Positions 53,801-60,458 of a DNA stretch of 64,000 nucleotides are shown here, one piece after another; the stretch's first letter is position 1, and every line of letters starts with the position of its first letter. Made by a program: the position numbers and the translations under genes. The notes beneath the pieces were generated by a model. That model was not told where the DNA came from. It saw only the letters and a list, made by a program, of their open reading frames with translations, and did no database searches. Where the stretch lies: the NCBI RefSeq assembly GCF_002078875.1, contig NC_034410.1:44776041-44840040 (forward strand), written 5' to 3'. The stretch is from Numida meleagris. Its lineage: Eukaryota; Chordata; Aves; Galliformes; Numididae.

Positions 53801-54999
53801 AAATCCTGGCAACGGTTTTGGCTCTCATTTGTATCTTTTACAATTAGTTTCACATTACTCTGGCAGTTTATGGAGTAGTAGAAGTCACTGAGCTGTACCA
53901 TACACCTCTGCTGAAGTATATGATTGATGACTAGCCCTTTTAAGCCATGCAAAACAGAGCAGACCTACAGTAAAAAATTTCACTACAGAATTTCACAATA
54001 TATTTATTGTCTACATTGTGATGGATACATGGATTCCATGAAAAGGGCACCCATACATTCATTCTACCAATACAATCACTATCTCCAGATATTCTTTTTA
54101 TTTGTGAGGCCTCTATAAGCTATTTGCACATCATAAAGCCTGACAGACACGCAGACACCTTTAAATACGAATAATTACGTAAAAGAGGGTCCCTTACTGT
54201 TTTCAGTTCTGCAAGAATACTGCAGTCATGAATTAAACATCACCTTCCAAAGTTCTGTTTCGTGCCTGCTCTAGCAAGGTTTCTGGGAGCACCCATTAGA
54301 TACTGAACAGCTTTACATTACCTCCAACCTTTGGCCCACCAGCAGAACCCGGCTTCCTTGCACTGTTGGAAGGATTTCCTGGCTTTTTAGGTGCAGGAAT
54401 CTTGAAGGCTGAAGCAGCTGATGATGGCCTATTTCCATCCACCGACTCTTCATCATCGAAGCTTTTGTCTAGAAAAGGATACATTAAATAGAAATATATA
54501 TATATATATTAGATTGAATGTATATTTAGTTCCTAATCTATTCTGCTTCATATCTCACCGACAGAAAAAATGCATAAATAAAAACATGTATTATCACTTT
54601 GTCCTCTGCCTGTGACCTATGAATAAAATGGCAATGAAAAATAAACAGCATTTTCTACATAGTAAGTGCTTATAAAATATCATCTTGCTTTCATAATTAA
54701 CCCCTATAACATTGCACCTAAAAATGAATCCTTCACATTCAATCCGACAAAGGGAAAATATCTTTGCACAGATCAAATATTTTTGCCCACTTGCAAATAT
54801 TTTCCCCCAAGGAAATACCATTTATACCACTGCATTCTACTGAAGGCAAACGCTTCTCCCTTTTCTCCTTTTACTCGTGCATGCATTTTTCTGCTACACA
54901 TCCTCCCACAATGTGTCTACCAGCACTCCCTGTCCCTTCCCTTCCACCCAGATTTTTCAACTTACAATCACAGATCCGCTTGCAGATCAGCCGCCTCAT
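2767..54999 (-). CDS. CLASP2: CLASP2, beta-type isoform, exons from alternative start to second SxIP motif (partial gene)
   Basis: CLASP2 binds microtubule plus ends through EB proteins and, through TOG domains, suppresses catastrophe and promotes rescue. It also acts at the cell cortex, Golgi and kinetochores. Nineteen coding segments on the minus strand join in one frame: 54966-54999, 54322-54468, 35782-35861, 30686-30778, 29747-29892, 28267-28402, 24691-24761, 22716-22775, 20204-20281, 19427-19594, 17998-18053, 16743-16913, 13925-13948, 11130-11147, 9232-9333, 9069-9095, 5977-6003, 3805-3975 and 2767-2874. They sum to 572 codons plus one base with every microexon, or 554 plus one without the two 27-nt ones. 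The paralogue CLASP1 is excluded by CLASP2-type residues in the Ser/Arg-rich region, such as KLSTPS and RVLTTTTL. The frame stays open at 2767, so the protein continues outside the window. TOG1 exons of the alpha isoform are not found up to 64000. Confidence 0.95.
2875..5976 (-). other. CLASP2: CLASP2 introns around exon 18
   Basis: Two introns separated by exon 18 (3805-3975). A short TA/CA microsatellite is at 3441-3468. Otherwise AT-rich unique-looking sequence with no further exon found. Confidence 0.8.
3805..3975 (-). CDS. CLASP2: CLASP2 exon 18, first SxIP EB-binding motif
   Basis: This 171-nt exon encodes [19 protein letters not shown], then [19 protein letters not shown] and RLSV. 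SKIP (about residues 499-502 of the beta form with the 24- and 18-nt microexons) is the first SxIP motif, which docks into the EB1 C-terminal domain. The Ser-rich flanks are known GSK3 and CDK target sites in mammals that switch off microtubule binding when phosphorylated. Acceptor TGCCTTCAG, donor GTAAGA. Confidence 0.96.
5977..6003 (-). CDS. CLASP2: CLASP2 microexon homologous to a CLASP1 segment (27 nt)
   Basis: A 27-nt exon with acceptor CTTGTTCAG and donor GTAAGA that adds RSQSANPIG and a split Ala codon between SQSQ and [13 protein letters not shown]1 has RSRSANPAGAGSRS at the same place, so this is the CLASP2 counterpart of an optional element predating the paralogue split. Phase 1 at both ends; frame is kept with or without it. 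Confidence 0.75.
6004..9068 (-). other. CLASP2: CLASP2 intron between the two 27-nt microexons
   Basis: AT-rich. Open frames here (for example around 7440-8010) have no splice context or similarity and are read as chance. No repeat recognised. Confidence 0.75.
9069..9095 (-). CDS. CLASP2: Putative CLASP2 microexon (27 nt)
   Basis: A 27-nt candidate exon only 136 nt from exon 15. It would add RSSSPEKNE plus a split Gly or Ala codon. The acceptor (TTGTTGTTCTGTGCCTTAG) is strong and the donor is GTATTT. Phase is 1 on both sides, matching its neighbours, and the frame has no stop. I do not recognise this peptide from any isoform I know, so the call rests on splice sites and frame alone. Confidence 0.5.
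9232..9333 (-). CDS. CLASP2: CLASP2 exon 15, Ser/Arg-rich region
   Basis: This 102-nt exon encodes [19 protein letters not shown] and then [14 protein letters not shown], ending after the first base of the next codon (residues about 428-461). RxRTKLSTP and the RGRSRTK motif are CLASP2 signatures. The exon starts the basic, phosphorylated stretch that leads to the SxIP motifs. Acceptor TTGTAG, donor GTATGT. Confidence 0.95.
11130..11147 (-). CDS. CLASP2: CLASP2 cassette microexon (18 nt)
   Basis: This 18-nt exon encodes TASED flanked by two split Gly codons, matching the GTASEDG segment of human CLASP2. The acceptor has a strong pyrimidine tract ending CTGTTTAG; donor is GTAAGA. It keeps frame whether included alone, with the 24-nt microexon, or not at all. 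Confidence 0.9.
13925..13948 (-). CDS. CLASP2: CLASP2 cassette microexon (24 nt)
   Basis: This 24-nt exon encodes EDTSDKMD plus the first base of a Gly codon. It matches the EDTSDKLDG segment present in the human beta sequence and absent from other isoforms. Acceptor is CAACAAAG after a pyrimidine run, donor GTAAGA. Length is a multiple of three and the phase is the same on both sides, so inclusion is optional without frame damage. Confidence 0.9.
15866..15930. repeat. AT-rich simple sequence (TA/TATA runs)
   Basis: Alternating TATA and ATAAT runs over about 60 bp in the intron between CLASP2 exons 12 and 13. Similar shorter AT-runs occur near 3441-3468, 27780-27870, 31260-31275, 39938-39967 and 54494-54511. 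Confidence 0.85.
16743..16913 (-). CDS. CLASP2: CLASP2 exon 12, Ser/Arg-rich region
   Basis: This 171-nt exon encodes [19 protein letters not shown], the invariant [13 protein letters not shown] segment, and ends PPGSYASL plus the first base of a Gly or Glu codon (residues about 357-413). Which amino acid results depends on the next exon used: Glu if the microexon at 13925-13948 follows, Gly if it splices straight to 9232-9333. Acceptor TTACTAG, donor GTGAGG. Confidence 0.95.
   Translation of the reverse strand, partial: FRAAARVFQAQELCKGLAVTLMLMLLQGQRPAMLLDRQLELGACQQLVCLQDPMLH
17998..18053 (-). CDS. CLASP2: CLASP2 exon 11, Ser-rich linker
   Basis: This 56-nt exon encodes [19 protein letters not shown] and the first base of a Val codon (residues about 338-356). 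The segment NRPxSSKWS is characteristic of CLASP2. Acceptor is CTTTCAG; the donor is GTAAGC, chosen because it keeps frame with the next exon. Confidence 0.92.
19427..19594 (-). CDS. CLASP2: CLASP2 exon 10, end of TOG2 and start of Ser-rich linker
   Basis: This 168-nt exon encodes [19 protein letters not shown], then the last TOG2 helix, then the conserved run [16 protein letters not shown] (residues about 282-338). Acceptor is TTTTGCAG, donor GTAAGG. It links the folded TOG2 array to the intrinsically disordered, phosphorylated region. Confidence 0.96.
20204..20281 (-). CDS. CLASP2: CLASP2 exon 9, TOG2
   Basis: This 78-nt exon encodes [19 protein letters not shown] followed by ARVEARK (residues about 256-282). 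It covers a late HEAT repeat of TOG2. Acceptor TCTTCTAG and donor GTAAGT fit. HAAVLVET is the CLASP2 form, as against HISVLAET in CLASP1. Confidence 0.96.
20705..21790 (-). mobile_element. CR1 non-LTR retrotransposon, 5'-truncated, reverse orientation (copy A)
   Basis: The plus strand reads as the reverse complement of an avian CR1 3' half: it opens with the GTTGGAAGGCACC region and passes through the CR1 C-terminal ORF2 remnant. In the minus frame, residues such as [19 protein letters not shown] resemble the tail of CR1 reverse transcriptase. The ORF is broken. A second, forward CR1 end interrupts it at about 21503-21634. It lies in the intron between CLASP2 exons 8 and 9. Ends are approximate; the 5' side merges with HSF-like sequence. 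Confidence 0.85.
21503..21639 (+). mobile_element. Short CR1 3' end nested inside copy A
   Basis: About 130 bp with the typical forward CR1 3' terminus: GGGACATGGTTTAGT, then TTGGACTAGATGATCTTGGA, ending in the ATTCTATG direct repeat. It interrupts the reverse CR1 where copy B (near 52240-52290) is continuous. The pentamer AAGAT is found on both sides (about 21499-21503 and 21634-21639) and may be a target duplication. Confidence 0.75.
21790..22480 (+). pseudogene. HSF-like retro-fragment, copy A
   Basis: Follows CR1 copy A. From 22320 it shares a 33-nt identical block (the coding equivalent of [10 protein letters not shown]) with the copy at 40.6 kb, then similar sequence to about 22480 with an early stop (TAG where the other copy reads CAG). 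Upstream, 21790-22240 has sequence shared with the start of the 40.45-kb copy (GTGATGAC and GAGCACCTC phrases) and with copy C near 52400. There is no intact frame. Function is not expected. Confidence 0.6.
22716..22775 (-). CDS. CLASP2: CLASP2 exon 8, TOG2
   Basis: This 60-nt exon encodes [19 protein letters not shown] plus ER across the junctions (residues about 236-256). It is flanked by acceptor CTTCTTAG and donor GTATGG. The RSFEF start is the CLASP2 form; CLASP1 has RCFEF here. A CR1/HSF-like repeat block ends about 200 bp to its left in the next intron. Confidence 0.95.
24691..24761 (-). CDS. CLASP2: CLASP2 exon 7, TOG2
   Basis: This 71-nt exon encodes [19 protein letters not shown], then VAVR plus two bases of an Arg codon (residues about 213-236). 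Acceptor is TTTTTTCAG, donor GTATGT. Human CLASP2 has Pro and CLASP1 has Ala at the SVAV position, so this single position is CLASP1-like; all other diagnostic exons are CLASP2-like. Confidence 0.95.
26209..26478 (+). mobile_element. CR1 retrotransposon 3' end, forward
   Basis: About 270 bp of CR1 3' sequence: GGCCTCAAGTTGCGCCAGG, GGGCTGCCCACGGAGGTGGT, TTGGACTGGATGATCTTGTA, ending ATTCTACGATTCTATG. This is a 5'-truncated copy in the intron between CLASP2 exons 6 and 7. The terminal octamer repeat marks the 3' end. No coding potential remains. Confidence 0.93.
28267..28402 (-). CDS. CLASP2: CLASP2 exon 6, TOG2
   Basis: This 136-nt exon encodes [19 protein letters not shown] and ends [10 protein letters not shown] (residues about 167-212). 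It is nearly identical to the mammalian protein, as expected for the HEAT repeats of TOG2. Acceptor CTGCATAG and donor GTAGGT are both good, and the exon ends in phase 0. Confidence 0.96.
29747..29892 (-). CDS. CLASP2: CLASP2 exon 5, TOG2
   Basis: This 146-nt exon encodes [19 protein letters not shown], then a helix-rich stretch ending REACITVA (residues about 119-167). It forms the end of the first and most of the second HEAT repeat of TOG2. Acceptor is TTTTTTAG, donor GTAAGT. It ends after the second base of an Ala codon that the next exon completes. Confidence 0.96.
30686..30778 (-). CDS. CLASP2: CLASP2 exon 4, TOG2 first HEAT repeat
   Basis: This 93-nt exon, phase 0 at both ends, encodes [19 protein letters not shown] followed by [12 protein letters not shown] (residues about 88-118). 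The Trp at about residue 112 sits in the first intra-HEAT loop, the loop that in TOG domains contacts tubulin. Human has Ala where this sequence has Thr in QRTNA. Donor is GTAAAC, acceptor ATATTCCAG. Confidence 0.96.
34370..34425 (+). mobile_element. Possible CR1 remnant
   Basis: The phrase GACTGAGGTTGGACATCAGG at 34372-34391 resembles the CR1 block that precedes the zone seen intact at 26.25 kb. Similarity fades within about 50 bp on each side. A weak call. Confidence 0.35.
35782..35861 (-). CDS. CLASP2: CLASP2 exon 3, entry to TOG2 domain
   Basis: This 80-nt exon completes a Gly codon and reads [15 protein letters not shown], then [11 protein letters not shown]. Acceptor is TTTTTGTAG and donor GTAAGG. 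It covers residues about 61-87 and ends in phase 0. The sequence matches the human equivalent with small changes (SIQ in human, TVQ here). The acidic DEDDF segment leads into the first helix of TOG2. Confidence 0.95.
35862..40449 (-). other. CLASP2: First part of the 18.5-kb CLASP2 intron
   Basis: Open frames at 36969-37776 and 38632-39048 lack similarity and splice support. AT-rich, with an ATT repeat near 39955. Nothing recognised. Confidence 0.7.
40450..41200 (+). pseudogene. HSF-like sequence with truncated DNA-binding domain, copy B
   Basis: A 180-codon open frame runs 40616-41158, but it opens at a TTG and the upstream frame is broken, so no normal start is seen. It encodes an acidic, Ser-rich N-terminal part ([18 protein letters not shown]), then [37 protein letters not shown] and FPSENMKSL. 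These match the VESDQF, NEELFK and MKS landmarks of HSFY-type heat-shock factor DNA-binding domains. The last part of the domain (the usual FVRQLNLYGF) is missing, replaced by an Ala/Pro-rich tail. It lies in the intron between CLASP2 exons 2 and 3 with no intron of its own, so a decayed retrocopy is the likeliest reading. Confidence 0.65.
41201..51461 (-). other. CLASP2: Middle of the 18.5-kb CLASP2 intron
   Basis: Mostly unique-looking sequence between HSF-like copy B and CR1 copy B, with an (AAAT)n run at 41.88 kb and the (AAAAC)n at 49.16 kb. A 141-codon minus-strand frame at 48605-49030 overlaps a 75-codon plus-strand frame; neither matches anything I know. The phrase TTCTATGATTCTATT at 45525 may be a CR1 tail scrap. 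Confidence 0.6.
49163..49195 (+). repeat. (AAAAC)n microsatellite
   Basis: Six near-perfect AAAAC units in the long CLASP2 intron. A simple sequence repeat, likely length-variable. Confidence 0.95.
51462..52400 (-). mobile_element. CR1 non-LTR retrotransposon, reverse orientation (copy B)
   Basis: Reverse-oriented CR1, closely parallel to copy A at 20.7 kb. The same blocks occur in order: the opening CAAGTTGGAAGAGACC, the GCAGTGCCCAAACCCACACC region and the TTGCTCTTGTTCAACTTCAT region. The ORF2 remnant is broken by stops. The left edge is near 51462. The right edge is uncertain because it runs into HSF-like sequence shared with copy A. It lies in the 18.5-kb intron between CLASP2 exons 2 and 3. 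Confidence 0.85.
52400..53205 (+). pseudogene. HSF-like retro-fragment, copy C
   Basis: Continues from CR1 copy B. The segment at about 52560-52640 (CAGAAATGCCTCTATGTGAA and what follows) matches the 5' part of copies A and B. The segment at about 53110-53200 (GAAGTAGAAGCAATGGTTCT, then the TTTTCTGTAAGG region) matches the 3' end of copy B at 41125-41195. The middle, including the HSF domain, is replaced by unrelated sequence. An AATAAATAA run near 53195 may be the old poly(A) signal. Confidence 0.55.
53206..54321 (-). other. CLASP2: CLASP2 intron next to exon 2
   Basis: The remaining 1.1 kb of the long intron before exon 2. AT-rich, with A-runs near 53708. No gene or recognisable repeat. 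Confidence 0.75.
54322..54468 (-). CDS. CLASP2: CLASP2 exon 2 (of beta numbering), linker before TOG2
   Basis: This 147-nt exon has acceptor TTTCTAG and donor GTAATG. It completes the Tyr codon and then reads [19 protein letters not shown], continuing as a Ser/Pro/Gly-rich linker ending in PKVGG. This is the shared splice target for all CLASP2 N-terminal variants: the long isoform enters it through a TOG1 exon, the beta form through 54966-54999. It codes for residues about 12-60 of the beta form. It lies only about 500 bp from the beta first exon but 18.5 kb from the next one. Confidence 0.95.
54966..54999 (-). CDS. CLASP2: CLASP2 alternative first coding exon (beta isoform start)
   Basis: The start codon is at 54999-54997 and encodes [11 protein letters not shown] plus the first base of a Tyr codon, followed by donor GTAAGT-like sequence at 54965. 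This N-terminus matches the known CLASP2 beta isoform, which replaces the TOG1 domain of the alpha form with a short Cys-rich leader. The two Cys residues near the N-terminus are known in mammals as a palmitoylation signal; that role is inferred here from conservation of the peptide. Exon length is 34 nt, ending in phase 1, which fits the next exon. The 5' UTR extends rightward and its start cannot be fixed from sequence. Confidence 0.93.
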
Positions 55000-55260
55000 T
55001 CCTCTGATAGCTCTTAAATCCCCTGGCCCTAGGACGGACCCAGCACCTCACATGGCCACACGCAGTCGATTCTAAATGCTAATCGAAGATGCTATTGGAA
55101 CCTGCTCGCAACACCCGAGATCCACCACTGAGATTTGTGCCGGCATCTTTCTCTGCCTTCCCTGCACTAGGTGCAGGCGGAGCCAATGAGCTGCGAGGTG
55201 ACATCATCTGCTGGGAGCCACGGCCAGAGGGAAAGGTGGAAATCCCTCATGCAAAGAAAC
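55000..55260 (-). promoter_or_regulatory. CLASP2: Likely beta-isoform promoter and 5' UTR of CLASP2
   Basis: The stretch just upstream of the beta start codon is less AT-rich than its surroundings. It carries a CRE-like octamer (TGACATCA read on the plus strand, 55199-55206) and a CCAAT box (55183-55187 on the plus strand, inverted relative to the gene). No TATA box is evident, which is usual for such promoters. A start-stop ATGTGA lies at 55053-55048 in gene orientation. The transcription start is not visible and the assignment is inferred from position. Confidence 0.45.
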
Positions 55261-58200
55261 TCATTCCCACACACGGCATTCGCCACAATCCCCATCCTTC
55301 ACTGAAAAATCAGACAGGCTGACCGACAGCACTCCAGGGTTTGTGCTCCTCTCTCCTGTGACTCCAGGTCTGTACATGTTCAAGCAAGAAAGAGATCGAT
55401 CTGCAATCACTATATAGAATAGCCTCAATGCAAAATGCTCAGCCTTCAAAATAATCTATATACGTATTCCAGCAGGAGAATGTAGCTGTTAATCAATCCA
55501 TTTAGTGGAAGAAGGATTTATCTACGAGCTTCAGCATGGAAAAAAGTATCAGTATCAGCCTATGGCTCCCATATTAAATAAAAAGGGCGAGGCTGAGCCA
55601 CAGCTGCACTACAGCCACGGAAGACCAATTTAGCATATTACCATCTCTATAAACTGGCACCTCAAAAAAAACAACACTTAATTGCACACCTTTGTTATCT
55701 CCAGAGCGGCGACTTTCTACCCTTTGCTTATTCAGAACTTGTTCCCAGCAATATGTCAACTATGTTTAATAACACAGCCTCCCAAAGGGAAGCCGCTTTT
55801 ATTAGAACAGTAAAGCAGGCTTTTTTTCAACGGCATCTGCAGCGACACCGAACATGGGAACACCCCACGCTGCACGTGTCAGAGATTGCCAGTCCTATCG
55901 CTGAATTTCTTTCTTGCACTAGCAAAAATCTGCTGCACGGCCAAGTCTTGATGATGAAAGAAAAAACAAAAAAAATGCAATAAACGTCTGGATGCAAAGT
56001 CACATAGCAGTGATTTTCGTAACAATCGTTCCCTTCTCAAGTGCTGATTTTTAGAGAATCTCCCTCAGAGCAGGCAGGGCTGGATTCATGCACCACAGTG
56101 CAGCTCGGAGGCCGCACGTTGCCATGGGAGCAGCCCAGCTAAGGAGGGATACATTTTGATTCCTGCTGCTCTTACTCCTGTAAGCTTAAATATGGCCAGA
56201 CTTCAGGACTTCTGAACAGGAAAGCCCAGCACCAGATTGAGAAATGAGCTAAAAGGGTTAACAGAGACGTAAACAATAACGGTTAATATCTAGGGTGCCA
56301 GCAACACTGCTGATCATTTTAAAACGGCATTAAGAAATATCTAGCAGATACTTGCACGTTCTGAACAGACCAACATTGACACATCATTATGCTACCACAA
56401 AAACTGATTCAATGTGAAAAATAGGCTTTTCAAATAGAAATGCTTTTGTTGCTGTGTTTTTTTTTTCCTTTTTAGTACCCATAATGAAACACGGTGGACT
56501 TCCATGCTACTACCCAGCAGCACTACAACACGGCATCGACATGCAAATAGTGCACAAGATGCCATGCAGAAAGTATTTACAGTACAAGTTTAAAAATAGC
56601 AAGTGAGCATTTGCTCATTTACGCAAAATCTCCTAATCAGAAAACAGCCACACACCAGCAGCTGAACCACCCCACACAACGCCGCGCTCTGGGAACCCAT
56701 GCCTCCAGCCGTATTCTTCCCAAGCTGTAGATAAATTACCAAGGAGCAATGAAGATGGGGAATTGTGCAACTTACTGTTATTGTGCAGTGCAAAAATGCA
56801 GAAACTCCATTTCAGAAAACTGCTACTTATTTGTTTTGTAAACTATGCGTTAAACAACAGTCTTGATAACACAGGCAAATTTCTTTGCCTTGTCAAAGAC
56901 TGTTTTTGTCCACACACTAAAAACATTATTAGCACTGGATTAAAGACCTACCCTACAAAATAGTTTCACATAGCTGCTTATCACAGAAAATCACTTTAAA
57001 ATCCCCTTTTTTTTCTTCTTTCATGTGCATAAGCATTTCTTAAATACAGAACTGATTTTAACCACTCATAGATGGGTATTCTTAATTGGCCTTTTTCATG
57101 ACTTACATTAAGAACATTAAAATGGAAAGTACAGTCACTACAAAATTACAGTACAGTACCATAAGTACGTAACATTAACTGATGAGAAGGACTGGTTTAA
57201 TTTTAAGTTCCAAGGCTCGTGTGGTAAAAGTTGATTTTTTTAATAAAGAAAACCAAGAACATTTTATGCCACTTTTAACAGAAGTCCATTTTCTCCACCA
57301 GTTTATGCCTTTACAGCTTTACTTCCTTACGCTTCACTAACATCGCACCAACTGACCTTCAGGAGTATTTCCTTTTCAGAAAGATACTTGACAACGTTTG
57401 TGAAGACCTGGAACTCCAGCCTGGGATGAGCTGTTAACCCACAGGGCATAATCAAGGTGCACGGCCACAGCAGCCAGCCGAGCCCGGCCTGTGTGCTAGG
57501 AGCCTTCAGCGGGCAGGGCTGACTCCCCGTGAGAAGAGCAATGGCTGTGCTCCTGACATAGCCGACCAAGACTGCTCTTGCTTTCATCGAGAAACATAAC
57601 TAAACATAACTGGTAATTTCAAATCGAATCTATGTGAAGGATGCAAATATGTTCATTCTAAAACAGCTTGGAGAAAAATAACTAAAAGTAATTTAAAATA
57701 TATTAAGATAACTTCGAAGACCAAATACGTGACGAATACCTAATTTCACATTTGCAAATATACCTGACAGCTTGAGAGAGCGCTCTCCAATCAGCATTTT
57801 CCAATAACATTCCAAGCTATTGAAAATGGGAATAGAAAGCTGTATAAATTGCTCATGATTGCTAACACACAGAACATGTTAAAAAAAAACAGTTAACACT
57901 AGAAGTTTTCTCCTCTAATAAAGGAAACAGAAACCTGCAGAGCTGGCATGTGTTGTGAAGCTACTGCATATTAAGTCAGTTGGTATCCATTAATTGATGC
58001 TCATTTATGCAAAACACTTCAGAAAAGTCAATAGAATGCTACTAGTAAAAGAAACCAGCCTGAGAGACCTGGCCCTAGAGTCGGCCAGAGTTCCAGAACA
58101 TGGTGTTTACCGCAATTATTCTTAGATAAAATCCAGGCACAGCTGTTTCTAATGGAACACAAACCAAAATTTTGAACCGTGGCAAAAGTTTATACTAAAA

Positions 58201-59658
58201 CTCAGAAGAAACACTATGCAATCTGAAGTAAAAATAACTAGAAGGGCTATTTTCTGCTTCGTAGCATTACTCTCAGTCGCTAGATTTTAGATATGTAGTA
58301 TCTGTTTTTAAAAGTATTCAGATATATAAAAGACAAGTACTCACCGTCAAACTTGATATTCACTACTATTAATCCTAAAAGCTTCTTAACGCTATATTTA
58401 CTCCAATTTGGTTGTACAGCAATAAGGGTAATTACAAATGTCCAGAGACAAAAGAGCATCCAAAACTTTTCATAGAGAGAAGAAGTATTTTAGGGCTGAA
58501 GTAAATTGAAGTCAATTTACTGCTAGACAATTCTTTAGTTAGTCTTAAGAGTCATAGAATTAATGTGACATTTAAGATGTAGTATGTTGTAAGTCACAAT
58601 CAATGATTAAAGAAAGAAATGCATCATCATCTAGATGGCTGCAGAAATAGATAATCATGCCATTCATTACAACGTAATCAGAAGATAATCTTAAGGCAGA
58701 TCCCTAAGTAACATCACAGGAGGAAAAAAAAAAAATTCCTGGATTTCTCAAAGTAACAGTGAACTAAAGTTGGCTATGAAGGCCAAAAAAAAAAAAAAAA
58801 GTAGCAGTAATAAGATCTTGTAGAGTTGTGCACACCAAACAGCAGTATTTTACAGTACAGAGAGACATCAGACCAGAGCACACGCTCTAATGAAACCACT
58901 TCCAAACCTTGATTACTGTTAAAACATGCTCTTCTTATAAACATCTTACTTTCAAGTACTGCTAACAGATATCAAATGTTTCTGGACTACTCTTAGGACT
59001 TCCTCTTTCACACCACAAACTGTTTGTAACATGACTGCAAAAATGTGCCTAAGCCAAATAGTGACAAGTTTAAACTGCTTGGGTTTCCCCAGCCCCACCA
59101 ACACCCTGTACCTACCAAGATCCCAACTGCCAGTCCCCACTCAGAGATTTACAAACATTGCCTGCATCAGTTACTTGGAACATCTGGGTTTCCATCATTA
59201 GCTCCAGTTGAACCGGTACAGCCAGCAACAATTTCTGTCAAGCATGAAGAGCAAGCTGCAAGCACCACAGCCAGGACAGGATAGCTGATCCTTCTAGTTC
59301 ACAATTCAGGCCAAGGCTGCACACTACTTAGTGACCACTTAAACCCCAACACATCACACATTCCATGCAGCAGGATTCTCTCCGTCCAACCAAGGAAGGC
59401 AGGATTCAGATACCTGAGCAAAGCCATCTACAACGGCTTAGACATCACAGGTCACACTCAGGCTTCCAGAAGATACTGCAGAAGGGCACCAATCTCCTGA
59501 GGGTCATGTGCGGCAGTCTTGGTGCACTGGGAAATCTCAAAGGGCACATGAAGCCCCAGGCTAAGCGGCTGGATCACACACAAAATACTTTCAGATTTAA
59601 AGATTTAAAGGCAAAATTTCTGGTCATTATCCAAACAAAATTTTAGAAAAAATGTAAA
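55261..59658. other. Sequence upstream of the beta promoter, intron of the long CLASP2 isoform
   Basis: If the alpha isoform exists in this species, this is intron, because TOG1 exons were not found here. Apart from the candidate exon at 57.76 kb I see no supported gene. Open plus-strand frames at 59045-59284 and 59365-59646 have no recognised similarity. Confidence 0.6.
57764..57797 (-). CDS. CLASP2: Candidate second alternative first exon of CLASP2
   Basis: A 34-nt stretch starting at ATG 57797-57795 encodes MLIGERSLKLS plus the first base of a codon, then donor GTATAT after CAG. Splicing to 54468 would complete an Asp codon and read [11 protein letters not shown] in frame. Length and phase equal those of the known beta first exon. 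The start has A at -3. The in-frame sequence upstream is also open for some distance, so an internal exon is possible. Splice phase can match by chance (about one in three), so confidence is limited. Confidence 0.35.
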
Positions 59659-59766
59659 GGCAGTCACTGCCATTACACCAGACTGATGCATTACTGTCAC
59701 AAAAACAAGGCCAGATACACCACTAGTTATATGTCTTTGTTGCTCTTCTTTATGTTTGCATTAAAA
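59659..59766 (+). repeat. Left member of a diverged direct-repeat pair
   Basis: About 105 bp: GCAGTCACTG, ACCAGACTG, CAAAAACAAGGCCAGATAC, then TTGCTCTTCTTTATGTTTGC. It parallels 62128-62230 in order and direction. It lies to the left of the GC-rich plus-strand locus. Nature unknown. Confidence 0.55.
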
Positions 59767-60458
59767 AATAATACTCACTTTTGTTGCTCAGGTACATTAA
59801 TTCTACTACATACAAAGGTCGCTTCACCTTCAACCACCCATTCCATGGCCAAGGAGAGAACAGGCTGAGGACAGCAACCCCTAATCGGCCTTCCCATCCT
59901 CCCGGTGGAAAACCCCAGCACCAGGACCCAAGCACCTCACACGCCCTACAATGCACCCCAGTGCAGGCCCAGGGCAGCCGCCCACAGGACACCAGGCCCT
60001 CTCCTCCATACCCCTCTCCTTTGGCATCAGAGCAGAACAGATCCCACCTTCCCACCAGCCAAGGCCAGAGATGAGGGATGGGAAAGGACAGTCCATACAA
60101 CCACAGAAACTCAACCATTTTTAATCACTGCATCTCCCTTGGCTGCCTGGGGGATGTCAGGATGCTTTGCTCCTCCTCTGCTGCTGTCGGCACCAGGACG
60201 GCTCCACCCCAGGCAGCTGCAGGGTGCTGGAGAACCCCTTGCCCAGACCAGACCCTCTTGCTACATTCTTGCCACTGCCTCCCAGAAATGGCCGCAGGCC
60301 CCAACTGCCAGCCGCCATGTTTGGGCCAGCACGAGGCACTCAGAATCCTGTCGCCATGGCCACCGAACCGCCCTCAACCGCAGTCCCTGAGCTGACCCAG
60401 CCGGAGACAGCTGCGCTCTACCTCTCGGAAAGAGATACTTTTTATTTCTCAGGACGGG
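59767..60458. other. GC-rich stretch leading into the plus-strand locus
   Basis: Base composition changes to GC-rich with scattered CpGs from about 59.85 kb, continuing through 61.2 kb. Several overlapping open frames on both strands are expected from the composition alone. A short frame starts at ATG 60355 in a good context (GTCGCCATGGCC) and ends at 60478; it could be an upstream ORF or an alternative start for the 60.46-kb locus. Confidence 0.45.

Noticed and set aside
53383..53847. 154-aa plus-strand open frame
   Set aside because: AT-rich, Lys/Tyr/Leu-rich composition typical of intron read-through; no recognised domain.
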